Positions 9,764 through 18,632 of a stretch of 64,000 nt of DNA are shown one piece after another; position 1 is the stretch's first letter, and each line of letters starts with the position of its first letter. A model generated the notes under the pieces. That model was given only the letters and a program-made list of their open reading frames with translations, searched no databases and was not told where the DNA came from. Source of the DNA: Micromonospora chalcea (GTDB taxonomy: Bacteria > Actinomycetota > Actinomycetes > Mycobacteriales > Micromonosporaceae); assembly GCF_002926165.1 (NCBI RefSeq), contig NZ_MAGP01000093.1, positions 62,001 through 126,000 of the forward strand, read 5' to 3'. The position numbers were made by a program, and so were the translations under genes.

Positions 9764-12700
9764 TCAGCGGTGAACGGCCGTCACCCCGCTGACCGTCGTC
9801 GGCGTGGTTGCCCCCTTCCGGGTGCCGTTGCCGAGCTGGCCGAGCAGGTTGCCGCCGTACCCGTGCACATTCCCGTCGGTGTTCACCACGAGACTGTGCA
9901 GCAGGCCGCCGGCGATCCAGCCGGCGCCTGTCAGACCGCTCGCCTTCACCGGCGTGGAGCAGTGCAGGCCGCAGTCGCGGTCGTCACCGAGCTGGCCGGA
10001 GGCGTTGCTGCCCCAGCCCCACACCGTGCCGTCGCCCTTGACGGCCATCGCGGTGGTGCTGCCCGCGTCGATCGAGACGACACCGCTGATGTTCACCTTG
10101 AGGGGCGTCGTCTGGCTGTGCGCTGCGTCGGGGTTGCCGATCTGCCCGTGGTTGCCGTCGCCCCAGGCCCAGACCGTGCCGTCGGACTTCAGCGCGTACG
10201 TGTTGTTACCGTCCGCGGCGATCAGCACGACATTGCTCAGGCCCGGCACCTGCGTGGGAGTCGCCGTGGAGCGGTGGTCGCCCAAACCGAGCTGCCCGTC
10301 CAGGCCGTGACCCCAGGTCCACACCGTGCCGTCACCCTTGAGCGCGACTGAGTGACCGGCCAGCCCGGGAGTGCCGCCCGCGGCGACCTGCACCACGCCG
10401 GTCAGACCCGGTACGGCCGCCGGCTTGGTCGCGGAGAGGACTCCGGTGCGGCCGAGCTGCCCGGCGAGATTCGAGCCCCATGCGGCCACGGTGCCGTCTG
10501 ACTTGAGGGCGAGCACGTGGTCGTTACCGGCCGCGATCTGCTTGGTCCCGGTCAGGCCGTCGACCTGGACCGGCCGCCGGCTCTGGAGCCGGCTGCCGTT
10601 GCCCAGCTGACCGAGCAGGTTCTCACCCCAGGAGTGGACGACTCCGGACCTGGCCAGCGCGTAGGAGGACGCGTCACCGGAGGATACCGCCAAGATCCCG
10701 GACAGGCCGGAGACCGGTACGGCCGTGGTCTCGCTGAAGATGCTGCCGTTGCCGAGCTGGCCGAGCAGGTTGTCGCCCCACGCCGACACGGTGTCGTCGT
10801 CGTTGACCGCCAGGCTGTGCCCCTTGCCGGCGGCGACCGGCGGCGCGTAGATGATCCGCACCTTCTGGTCACAGGAGGCGGAGTTGCCGGAGTCGTCGGT
10901 CGCGGTCCACTTCACCGTGGTCTCGCCCAGGTGGAACAGGGCAGGCTGGTTGCTGTTCACGCTCGGGTTCGGGTCGGCCACGTCCCGCGCGCTCGCCGTC
11001 CCGATCGACGGGTTCAGGACGCGGTAGGTGGCGTCGTCCGGGCAGGTGATCGTCGGCGGGGTGGAGTCCCTGACCGTCACCTGCTGCGCGACGGTGGTCC
11101 GGTTGCCGGACGGGTCGCGGGCGACCCATGCCACCGTCGTCACGCCCAGCGGCAGCAGTGCCGGAGCGTTGTTGGTCAGCGTGACCGTGTCGCCGTCGGC
11201 GTCGGTCGCGGTCACGCCGGGGATCGGGCCGGAGTATCCGCCGGTGGTGTTGGCCTCCAGAGTCACCGGCGCCGCGCTGATCGTCGGGATGGTGTTGCCA
11301 CCGCCGGTCTCGCCACCGCCTTGCCCGCCGGTGCCGCCGCCGAATCCGCCACCCGGCAGCGGCAGCGGGATCTGCAGGCCCTCGCAGTACCCGCGGTCGA
11401 CGATCGCGACGTAGAACGGGTCACCGTCGAGGAGCCGGTCGCCGGCGTAGTAGAGGTTCAGCCGGTTTCCGGCCTCCTGGTTGTGGCTGCTCAGCACCGG
11501 TCGCACCGCGACGGCGCGGGCCGGGCCGGGGAAGAGGGAGGCCTCGTTCTCGTACGTCTTGAGGAACGGGAACTCGTCACAGTCGTTGGTCAGGCCGTCG
11601 GTCCGCAGCGAGGTGTAGTTCGCGCCGTACCCCTGCCGGCACATCGTCCGGACCCGATCCCGGGCCGTGTTGTTCACCTCGCCGTGACCCCAGTAGTCCC
11701 GCTGGTGGTAGTTGCGGTGCAGCGGTCCGTTCGAGCCGAATTCGTCGCCGGGGACGTACGTACCGACGGCTCCGGGGTAGGTCCTGGTGATGTCCTCGAA
11801 GGCGTCCTTAATGAAGCAGGTCGACTCGGTCATGCCCTGCGACGGGCTGCAGCTGAGGGTGATGTGCGACCGGGTCTGGGTGAACAGGCAGCCACCCGAG
11901 CCGAGGCTGTTGCCGTAGGACGCGCTGTCACACCGCATGTCGTCCTTGGGCAGCGGGTTGTGCGAGTCGGAGACCATCCCGCTGAGGTGCGTGCCGAGCA
12001 GATCCGGGGCGAATGCGTAGTAGCCCTTCTTGTCCTGCGGATTCGTGTCGCCGGACCACGGGGTGGTGGTGGTCGGTATGTAGAACAGCGACTCGGCGAC
12101 GCTCTGCCCGTAGAGAACCTGGATGTACGGCGGGCTCGGCTCGCCACACGAGGAGCCGGAGTCCAGCGACACGCAGTTCGGCGACAACCGATAGGCCAGC
12201 CCGGGCGCGATCGTGGCCCAGCGGGCGGCGTTCTTGACGTCGACGTCCCAGTCGGTCAGCTGCACCTGGACGTCGGCGTACCGCTGGCCGTTGTAGCCGC
12301 GGATGACGTACGTCAGCAGGAACTGCACGTCGGCGATCGGCGCGCCGGTACCCCGCTCGAGGATCGGGAACGTCCAGTCGTCGGAGTAGCACGACGAGAA
12401 CTTGTTCTTGTGGAAGTACTTGTTGTCGAAGTCGTCGTCGTGCACGGCCCGGCACTCGTCCAGCGTGGCCCAGTCCTCGTTGCCGAGCGGCGCGACCGCC
12501 GGCAGCAGCGACGATCCCTCGACGCTGTAGTCGTCAGTCGCCTCCTTGGCGCGCTGGATCGCGTCTTCCGGCGTGTCGATCTGCTGCTCGGCCTGCTGTC
12601 GAGGCTTGTCGGCGTTCTCGGCCACCCGACGCCGGAGCTCGGGTAGGTGTTTGCGCGCTTCTTCGCGGCTGCTGAACGAGAAGCCCTGGGTGATGTAGTC

Positions 12701-12811
12701 GGAGTCGGACGGGGCAGCGGCCGCCGGAGAGCCGACAGTCGCGAGTGCGGTCACCGCCAAAACAAAAGCGGATAGATAAGGTCCGATTCTCATGCGGCGG
12801 AGTTTAGGCAT
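9764..12811 (-). CDS. Secreted NucA/NucB-like nuclease with HYR domains and an RCC1 propeller
   Basis: A 1015-residue exported protein. The N-terminus MPKLRRMRIG plus a hydrophobic stretch ending SPAAAA is a clear signal peptide; ATG 12811 fits a GAAG site 7 bases upstream, with ATG 12793 as an alternative. Near residue 405 the motif CDEFPF followed by a Glu-rich turn, and then HNQEAGNRLN, matches the NucA/NucB DNase family (CDEYPF). Residues about 505-650 are two HYR-like beta-sandwich modules (ATDADGDTV, then TDDSGNSASC). Residues about 650 to the end carry roughly seven RCC1 repeats with the pattern WGxNxxGQLG. A role in degrading extracellular DNA, with the propeller as a binding platform, is inferred. 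It is divergent from the DUF4253 gene with a 37-base gap and ends at a strong terminator. Confidence 0.8.
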   Translation of the reverse strand: MPKLRRMRIGPYLSAFVLAVTALATVGSPAAAAPSDSDYITQGFSFSSREEARKHLPELRRRVAENADKPRQQAEQQIDTPEDAIQRAKEATDDYSVEGSSLLPAVAPLGNEDWATLDECRAVHDDDFDNKYFHKNKFSSCYSDDWTFPILERGTGAPIADVQFLLTYVIRGYNGQRYADVQVQLTDWDVDVKNAARWATIAPGLAYRLSPNCVSLDSGSSCGEPSPPYIQVLYGQSVAESLFYIPTTTTPWSGDTNPQDKKGYYAFAPDLLGTHLSGMVSDSHNPLPKDDMRCDSASYGNSLGSGGCLFTQTRSHITLSCSPSQGMTESTCFIKDAFEDITRTYPGAVGTYVPGDEFGSNGPLHRNYHQRDYWGHGEVNNTARDRVRTMCRQGYGANYTSLRTDGLTNDCDEFPFLKTYENEASLFPGPARAVAVRPVLSSHNQEAGNRLNLYYAGDRLLDGDPFYVAIVDRGYCEGLQIPLPLPGGGFGGGTGGQGGGETGGGNTIPTISAAPVTLEANTTGGYSGPIPGVTATDADGDTVTLTNNAPALLPLGVTTVAWVARDPSGNRTTVAQQVTVRDSTPPTITCPDDATYRVLNPSIGTASARDVADPNPSVNSNQPALFHLGETTVKWTATDDSGNSASCDQKVRIIYAPPVAAGKGHSLAVNDDDTVSAWGDNLLGQLGNGSIFSETTAVPVSGLSGILAVSSGDASSYALARSGVVHSWGENLLGQLGNGSRLQSRRPVQVDGLTGTKQIAAGNDHVLALKSDGTVAAWGSNLAGQLGRTGVLSATKPAAVPGLTGVVQVAAGGTPGLAGHSVALKGDGTVWTWGHGLDGQLGLGDHRSTATPTQVPGLSNVVLIAADGNNTYALKSDGTVWAWGDGNHGQIGNPDAAHSQTTPLKVNISGVVSIDAGSTTAMAVKGDGTVWGWGSNASGQLGDDRDCGLHCSTPVKASGLTGAGWIAGGLLHSLVVNTDGNVHGYGGNLLGQLGNGTRKGATTPTTVSGVTAVHR

Positions 12812-12848
12812 CAGCATTCTTCGGTGTCTGTCCGCTACAGTTTCGTCC

Positions 12849-13688
12849 ATGACCGAGGTGCTGGAGGACCCCGAGGAAGTCGCCGATGTGCTACACGGGA
12901 CCGAATTGGAAGGCCTCCCGGTCGAGGAGGGCCTCGGCGATACGCTGGTGATCACGGGTCTCGACTCGGGCCGGCTGCTCCCTGCCTGGCAAATCGCCCG
13001 GGCCGCGCTAGGCCGCACCGGCCGGTGGCCCGTTCTCACCCGGATCGACGAGCAGTGGCAGGACGTCGATGCGGAACAGGCTTCATCTGATATGGATGGC
13101 GTCGATCCATGGATGATCTATCGCTGGGCAGGGTTTAATTCGCGAATCCCGCCCGAAGAGGCGCATCTGTGGCTGCCCGACTTTCTCGATTTTCCCGACC
13201 CGTCTTTGGAACGTTCCCTGGCCGCTGTGGAGCGCTCGACGTGGGAGCGGTTGCTGGCCGACCCGGTCGCCCTCGATCAGGCGCAGCGCCGGGCGGATCA
13301 CCTCGTCGGGACCGGTCGATGGTTCACTCCGCCCGGCGGCGCCCAGCGGGTGCTGCTGCCGACCCCGGTCCAGTGGCTGGCGCCGGCGTGGCTCGACTAC
13401 CACGGTGCGACGGCGAAGGCGGCCCTCCCCGACCTGGGCGATGACCCGGGCCGCCGGGCTCTGGCGGCGGCGATCCGTGAGTGGGAACGCGAGTGGGGTG
13501 CCGAGCTGGTGGCCTCCTGGGGCACCATGTTGCAGTTCGTCACCACCCGTCGGCCGGCGTTGGGTGAACCGGCGTGGCAGCTGGCTCTGCAGCACCTGGC
13601 GGTCGGCGGCAGCCTGGAGTCCCCGCCCTGGGAACTGGCCCTGGCCCTTACCCGATCGGACGCCTGGTTCCTGCACGACCGACCCTGA
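12849..13688 (+). CDS. DUF4253 domain protein
   Basis: A 279-residue soluble protein. The C-terminal 110 residues match the DUF4253 pattern, with PTPVQWLAPAWLDYHG, WEREWGAELVASWGTM and a final LALALTRSDAWFLHDR. The N-terminal half is less conserved and contains DPWMIYRWAGF. ATG 12849 is preferred to upstream starts that would overlap the divergent nuclease leader. No enzymatic function is established for this family; in actinobacteria it is often annotated as hypothetical. Confidence 0.75.
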   Translation: MTEVLEDPEEVADVLHGTELEGLPVEEGLGDTLVITGLDSGRLLPAWQIARAALGRTGRWPVLTRIDEQWQDVDAEQASSDMDGVDPWMIYRWAGFNSRIPPEEAHLWLPDFLDFPDPSLERSLAAVERSTWERLLADPVALDQAQRRADHLVGTGRWFTPPGGAQRVLLPTPVQWLAPAWLDYHGATAKAALPDLGDDPGRRALAAAIREWEREWGAELVASWGTMLQFVTTRRPALGEPAWQLALQHLAVGGSLESPPWELALALTRSDAWFLHDRP

Positions 13689-13844
13689 AGCGCTGCGCCT
13701 GCTCGCTCGCCGCCGGTGGCCGAGGCGGCTCGGCACGCGCGGTGATGCCGCGCAATCAGCCGCAGCTGGCGCTGCCAAGCTGAGCGAGTACCTCCGGCGG
13801 AGCCACCCCGACCGGAAGCGGCCGACGTTCGGTGTGCTTGGCAC

Positions 13845-14238
13845 CGGCTGGACGGGCCGTACTCGGCGGTCAGCGCGGCGAGGTGTGGGTCGAGGTGGTC
13901 GCGCCACCAGATGCTCATGCCGGTTTGGGGGTCGTGACCCGCAGTGTCTCCCAGGCCCGCCAGAGCGCGTACAGGCGGGAGATCGCCTCGGGGTGCGCCG
14001 CCCACGCATCGCGGGCACCAGTTGATCCCGCTGGTCGGCCTGGAGGCGAGGCGCCGCTCGACGACGTGGGCGAGGTAGCCGCCGACCGAAGGCCTCGACG
14101 TTGCGGTAGACCGGCTCCGGGCCGACCGGCTCCGTCGCCACCGTCTCGACGGCTGGCCGGGTCGTCGGCGAGCTGGCCGAGCAGCGCGTTGAGGTCGGCG
14201 ACGGCGTCGGCGGCTGGCCCGGCGTTGGGGGTGGTCAT
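13845..14238 (-). pseudogene. DUF4913 family gene remnant
   Basis: Reading from ATG near 14238, the pieces LNALLGQLADDPASR, PVYRNVEAF, then HPEAISRLYALWRAWE and GMSIWWRDHLDPHLAAL together make a DUF4913 protein, a small protein common in actinobacterial conjugative elements. They fall in at least three frames, so several indels have destroyed the gene. Confidence 0.65.
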
Positions 14239-14264
14239 GAGGCTGGCCCCGGTGGGACGTCGGG

Positions 14265-14545
14265 GGAGAGGGCCAGTCGGTGCGACCGGTGGGGTCCCAG
14301 TGAGCGATCGACGCGCGGATCGCCGCCGCGTAGGCCCGTCCTGCCAGGGAGCGGTGCGGGCGAGCGCGGGCGGGGCGCCGGAGGCGTACACGACCATCCG
14401 GCCGCGGGGCAGGGCGTGCAGGTCGGAGACGTCGAGGATGCGCTGGCGCCGTGCAACCCGACTCGATGCAGCTTGCCGCTGAGGTGGAGAGACCGACGAA
14501 CCAAGTGGCCGACCTTCAGCAGACCCATGCCGAGCGCGGCCACGC
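14265..14545 (-). pseudogene. C-terminal remnant of a TraG/VirD4-like conjugation ATPase
   Basis: The segment LDVSDLHALPRGRMVVYASG followed by ALARTAPW matches the C-terminal end of TraG/TraD/VirD4-like coupling proteins of actinobacterial mobile elements. The preceding HLVRRSLHLSGKLHR piece lies in another frame. Only the tail remains. Confidence 0.55.
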
Positions 14546-14918
14546 TGATGACGGGGGCGATCGGCCACCGTTGTACTCCACGGTCGAGGAGCGGATGTTC
14601 ACGTACCTGTTGCCGACTTTCCCGCGCCTGGCAGGCGGGTCGGCATGTCTCGATGGCATTGGTGCGAGCAATGGCGGCGCGACGACGAAGCAGCTACCCG
14701 CCTGACCACCCTCTGGTATGGCTGGGAACAGGCCCGACTGCAGGTGAACGGCATGCTTCCCCGCGGCTCAGAGAACTTGACTACCCGTCCTCTACGGCGA
14801 CGACGGGCTGTTCCGCATCTGCTCTGCAAGCGATGATCTTGTTTTGGCGCGACACCACCCATCGTCGGAGGTGCCGGCCGTGCCCGCGCCCGAGAACTGG
14901 TGGAGTTGGTGGGACTGA
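14451..14918 (+). pseudogene. Second DUF4913-like gene remnant
   Basis: Pieces in three frames join into one protein: AAEVERPTNQVADLQQTHAE and FTYLLPTFPR first, then RLTTLWYGWEQARLQVNGML, then LYGDDGLFRICSASDD up to the stop at 14916-14918. This is the coiled-coil plus DUF4913 layout. At least two frameshifts are present. It overlaps the TraG tail on the other strand, which supports decay rather than use. Confidence 0.55.
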
Positions 14919-14992
14919 AATCGCGTCGATCGGCCAGGCAGGATCGGGTGTGCGGCGACCGACGCGCAAGCTGGGCCCTCCTGCAGCTAACC

Positions 14993-15112
14993 TCACTGGT
15001 TGAGCAGCCACCCGACGAAGGCGCGGGTGGCGCCTGCGACTGCGCTGCCGATCGCAGTGAGCATGAGACGAACCCGCAGGGTCTTCAGCCGGCGGTCGGT
15101 GTTGTCTCGCAT
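14993..15112 (-). CDS. Small predicted membrane protein (39 residues)
   Basis: A short gene with an excellent AGGAGG site 5 bases before ATG 15112. The product begins MRDNTDRRLKTLRVRL, followed by a hydrophobic segment (LTAIGSAVAGATRAFVGWLL) and ends at NQ. The positive N-terminus and a single membrane helix fit a small inner-membrane peptide. It is divergent from the STAND/TPR gene. No homologous family is recognised, and function is unknown. Confidence 0.5.
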   Translation of the reverse strand: MRDNTDRRLKTLRVRLMLTAIGSAVAGATRAFVGWLLNQ

Positions 15113-15247
15113 GGTTTCCTCCTGGTCCTTGCGTCGGTGCTTGGCTTATCCTTGACAGCGGCTTTTCGCCGCCGAACCAGTTGCGATGAGTGCGGTCGGG
15201 GTGGAGGGGTGTAGATGCGCGCGGACGATCGGTGACGATGGGCCGCG

Positions 15248-17848
15248 ATGGATAGCGACGGCCGCAGTTCGGCACGACGCCGGGCACGCGGTATTAGTCG
15301 GGCACCGCTGGAGCCAGGGGCGCTCAAAGACCTCAAAGATGCGATCTACCGTCTGTACGTGGATGCTGGTCGGCCCACCCTTGACCTGATCGCCGCTGAC
15401 GTCACCGGTCTGGCCGACGAACTCGACCTCCCGGGCACCCCCGGCCGTGACACCATCAACCGGATCATCGGAGATGCGCGTCTTCCGCCGGTACGTGAGG
15501 ACACGGTCGCGACCGCAGTGGTCCTCGCCCAGGCGGCTGGTCGACGGGACACGGCAGCAATTGCCGCAGACATCAGCAAACTCTGGACGCGGGCGGCCGG
15601 GACGCCTGTGGACAGCAGGTTCGGGCAGCCGGTCCGGCAATGTGACCCGCTGGCGCTCGAGGTGCACCCCGCGATTCAGATAGGTCGTTCGCTACCGCCG
15701 TTGCCCCCGTACGTCGAGCGCAGACACGACCACGAGTTGGCAAAGGTCGTTAACGAAGCCTCCTCGGGCAGGAGCCGCATCGCGATGCTCGTGGGAGCGT
15801 CCTCTACGGGAAAGACACGCGCCTGCTGGGAAGCGATCCAGCGTCTGCCCGCGCAGTGGCGCGTATGGCACCCGTTCGACCCAACCCGGCCCGACGCCGC
15901 CGACCAGCATCTCGCGCAGGTCGCCGGGCATACCGTGGTCTGGTTCAACGAGGCGCAGCACTACCTGCTCACGCCCGATCCGAGGCTAGGGGAGCGCGTA
16001 GCAGCCCGATTGCGGACCCTACTGCGTGATCCAGCGCGTGGACCTGTACTGATATTGGGAACAATCTGGCCGTACTACTGGGATGCGTTGACAGGTCCGC
16101 CGCCTGCGAATGATCTTGATCTACACGCGCAGGCCCGAGAGCTGCTGATCGGCGCCGACATCACTGTGCCGGATGTTTGGGCACCAGACGAGGTGCGGCA
16201 GCTTGCGGCGGCGTCCGACGAGCGTCTGCGGGATGCCGTCGAGAACGCCGAGGCCGGGCGCATCACGCAGTACCTAGCCGGCGTGCCCGAACTGATGCAG
16301 CGATACCGCAATGCACCACCATCGGTCCGAGCTGTCCTCACCGCCGCTATCGACGCGCGCCGCCTCGGGCATCCGCTAGCCCTGCCGCACGAGTTGCTCG
16401 CGAGAGCAGCGCCCAGCTACCTGGCTGATGTCGAGTGGAACCAACTGGCCGACGACTGGTGGCAAGAGGCTCTCGCGTATACCGCTAAACCGTGTCACGG
16501 CATCGCGGGGCCGCTGATCCGGATCCGTCCTCGCCCCACTGAACGTAGCGCCACGTCTCTTACTTGTTATCGACTTGCCGACTACCTTCAGCAGCGCGGC
16601 GCAGCGGAGCGCGCGTCTATCTTCCCGCCAGCCGGGTTCTGGGACGCCGTGGCAATCTCCGTCAGCGACCCGGTTACTCTACGCAGCTTCGGTGACCACG
16701 CGGAGCGCCGCGGGCGGTACCGGCGTGCCGCTGCGCTCTACCAGCTCGCGGTCCAAGGTGGAGATAACGAGGCTCGCTGGACCTTGGCCGCATTGCGAGA
16801 ACGCGCCGGAGATCAAGCCGGCGCCGCCGCGTTGCGGCAAGGCGGCACTACAACAGCTGCCGACGAGGCCGGTGAGCTATCTGCGAGCGCGGAACTGCGT
16901 GAACGGGCAGGGGACCTGCCTGGCGCAATCGTTCTGTACCGGCAGGCAGCCGATCGCGGGGATGCACAGTCCTGGGACAAGCTGGTGTCGCTGCTAGAGC
17001 AGACTTCGGACGCGAACGGCGCGCTGGCCGCGGCATTGCGGGCCGCGGACCAGGGCCAAACATCCGCGCTCAAGGTACTCGCGATCACTCGCGACCGGCT
17101 GGGGGACTTGGCCGGTTCAGAACAGGTTGCACGCCTCGCAGCCGATCGGGGCGACGCGACGATATTCACCACGCTCGGTGCGATCCGTGAACGTCTCGGC
17201 GACATGAGCAGCGCCAGAGACCTGTACCAGCGAGGTGCTGACCATGGCGATGCGTACGCACTCTGGTGTCTGTCCGAGCTTCTTCGGCGGACTGGCCTCA
17301 GGGACGAGGCGGAGAGACTCCAGCAGGCTATTGACAGCGGAACGCCGTCCGCGCTGATGACCCTTGCCGCCCTACGCGAACAGATGGGTGACTGGTCGGC
17401 CGCTCGTCAGCTGTACCAGCGGGCATCCGACCGAGGCAGTGTCGCAGCGTTGCTCTCGCTGGCCGCCCTCCACGAGCGCGACGGCGACCTCGACGCCGCA
17501 GAGAAGCGATACCAGCAAGCCATCGAGCAGGGCGACGTGACCGGCTTGTGGTCGCTGGCCGGCCTGCGCCACCAATCCGGCAACCTCGTCGGTGCCATCG
17601 ATATGTATCGCAGAGCCGCCGATCACGGAATCACCGCAGCCTTGATCTCGCTGGCCGAACTAGCTGAAGAACAGGGTGATCGGGTCCAGGCGACGAACTG
17701 GGCGCAACTGGCCACTGACCAGGGCGACAGTGATGGCCTCGCCATGCTGATCCGGCTGCGCCACCGAGCGGGAGACCACGCCGGCGCGGCCCGCATGGAA
17801 CGCTTCGGATTGGAGGACGATGGCAGCCCCGCCGCTCACCTCGAATGA
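15248..17848 (+). CDS. STAND-type P-loop NTPase with C-terminal TPR/Sel1-like repeats
   Basis: An 866-residue protein. The N-terminal 120 residues are helical and contain a DNA-binding-like or death-like module (TLDLIAADVTGLADEL, TPGRDTINRII). The P-loop GASSTGKT lies near residue 184. The strand HTVVWFNEAQHYLL about 50 residues later is the probable Walker B strand, with an Asn-Glu instead of the usual acidic pair. From about residue 480 the chain is made of repeats such as LYQRASDRGSVAALLSLAAL, typical of TPR/Sel1 sensor arrays. This layout is common among predicted signal-transduction and anti-phage NTPases of actinobacteria. The effector is not obvious. The start context is weak, so the N-terminus may be slightly off. 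Confidence 0.75.
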   Translation: MDSDGRSSARRRARGISRAPLEPGALKDLKDAIYRLYVDAGRPTLDLIAADVTGLADELDLPGTPGRDTINRIIGDARLPPVREDTVATAVVLAQAAGRRDTAAIAADISKLWTRAAGTPVDSRFGQPVRQCDPLALEVHPAIQIGRSLPPLPPYVERRHDHELAKVVNEASSGRSRIAMLVGASSTGKTRACWEAIQRLPAQWRVWHPFDPTRPDAADQHLAQVAGHTVVWFNEAQHYLLTPDPRLGERVAARLRTLLRDPARGPVLILGTIWPYYWDALTGPPPANDLDLHAQARELLIGADITVPDVWAPDEVRQLAAASDERLRDAVENAEAGRITQYLAGVPELMQRYRNAPPSVRAVLTAAIDARRLGHPLALPHELLARAAPSYLADVEWNQLADDWWQEALAYTAKPCHGIAGPLIRIRPRPTERSATSLTCYRLADYLQQRGAAERASIFPPAGFWDAVAISVSDPVTLRSFGDHAERRGRYRRAAALYQLAVQGGDNEARWTLAALRERAGDQAGAAALRQGGTTTAADEAGELSASAELRERAGDLPGAIVLYRQAADRGDAQSWDKLVSLLEQTSDANGALAAALRAADQGQTSALKVLAITRDRLGDLAGSEQVARLAADRGDATIFTTLGAIRERLGDMSSARDLYQRGADHGDAYALWCLSELLRRTGLRDEAERLQQAIDSGTPSALMTLAALREQMGDWSAARQLYQRASDRGSVAALLSLAALHERDGDLDAAEKRYQQAIEQGDVTGLWSLAGLRHQSGNLVGAIDMYRRAADHGITAALISLAELAEEQGDRVQATNWAQLATDQGDSDGLAMLIRLRHRAGDHAGAARMERFGLEDDGSPAAHLE

Positions 17849-18152
17849 GGGACATCAATCCTCCTTAAACCTGGCCGCTCAGCGCCCGCAGGGCATCCCT
17901 GGAATCTCGGCTTCGGCCCACGCGTCTCTCCACGGCCGCGGCGAGCGTGGGCGAAGGTGCGGACGCGGACACGCGGCAGCGGACGCTACGCGGCAGATGA
18001 GGGCGGTGCCCGGGGCGGCCTTCCCGGTGAAAAATTCCCGTTGCGGAACTTAACCGCGCACGCGAAGCGCGCCGGGTTTGAGTGCTCATGACAAACCTTG
18101 CACGGTGGCTCAGTGTCGCCAGGATTTCAGGAACGACTAAGCGGAGACACCG
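17849..18152. other. Intergenic stretch, nothing recognised
   Basis: About 300 bases between the STAND gene and the next gene. I see no coding pattern, RNA gene or clear terminator. The last bases carry the GGAGA site of the following gene. Confidence 0.4.
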
Positions 18153-18632
18153 ATGAATAGCGAGGTTGCGGCCGTCGTCGTCGCTGTCGCAGGCGTTGCG
18201 GGAACACTCGCTTCAGCTGTGATCACACAGGTCCTGGTGATGCGTGCACGATCACGCGAGGTTGAGGTTCAGAACAACCACCGGCGAGAAGATCATGAGC
18301 AAGCGCTGCAGAATGCACAGCGCGCCGAGGTCAAGACCGCCATCGCCAGCTACATTGAAGCTGCCCAGCACTTGCAGACCCAGCTCTACGCGCGCGAGCA
18401 CGGCCGGGACTTCGAGGATGTAGCGCTGCTCGTCGAACAGATCTGGCTTGCCCATGCGCGAGTCGACATCCTCTGCTCTGACCGACTACGCCTGCCGCTC
18501 GTACAGCATGCGCAGGCCCTCAACGAGGTGGCCCGCCACGAAGAACGCCATGAGGACTGGTGGAACTACGTCCTTCCGTATAAGCGAGCTTTAATGGACT
18601 CAATTCGTGATGAGCTGAGACGGTCGGATTAG
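18153..18632 (+). CDS. Membrane-anchored coiled-coil hypothetical protein
   Basis: A 159-residue protein with one N-terminal membrane helix (about residues 4-30, AAVVVAVAGVAGTLASAVI) followed by a charged, probably coiled-coil, cytoplasmic part. GGAGAC lies upstream of ATG 18153. Similar small anchored proteins are frequent in actinobacteria but have no assigned function. The stop codon TAG spans the boundary with the adjacent IS5-type element, so the natural C-terminus may have been lost by insertion. Confidence 0.6.
   Translation: MNSEVAAVVVAVAGVAGTLASAVITQVLVMRARSREVEVQNNHRREDHEQALQNAQRAEVKTAIASYIEAAQHLQTQLYAREHGRDFEDVALLVEQIWLAHARVDILCSDRLRLPLVQHAQALNEVARHEERHEDWWNYVLPYKRALMDSIRDELRRSD

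Larger units (their letters stand above)
13689..14992. other. Decayed conjugation-module region
   Basis: No intact gene is visible. The stretch contains three eroded genes listed separately (two DUF4913-type, one TraG/VirD4-like tail), all typical of actinobacterial integrative conjugative elements. Confidence 0.6.

Noticed and set aside
10517..12646. 709-codon plus-strand frame opposite the secreted nuclease gene
   Set aside because: Low-complexity Val/Gly/Arg translation without motifs; it mirrors the codon structure of the real minus-strand gene.
13083..14141. 352-codon minus-strand frame
   Set aside because: Only its first residues (PVYRNVEAF) belong to a DUF4913 remnant; the rest is antisense to the DUF4253 gene.
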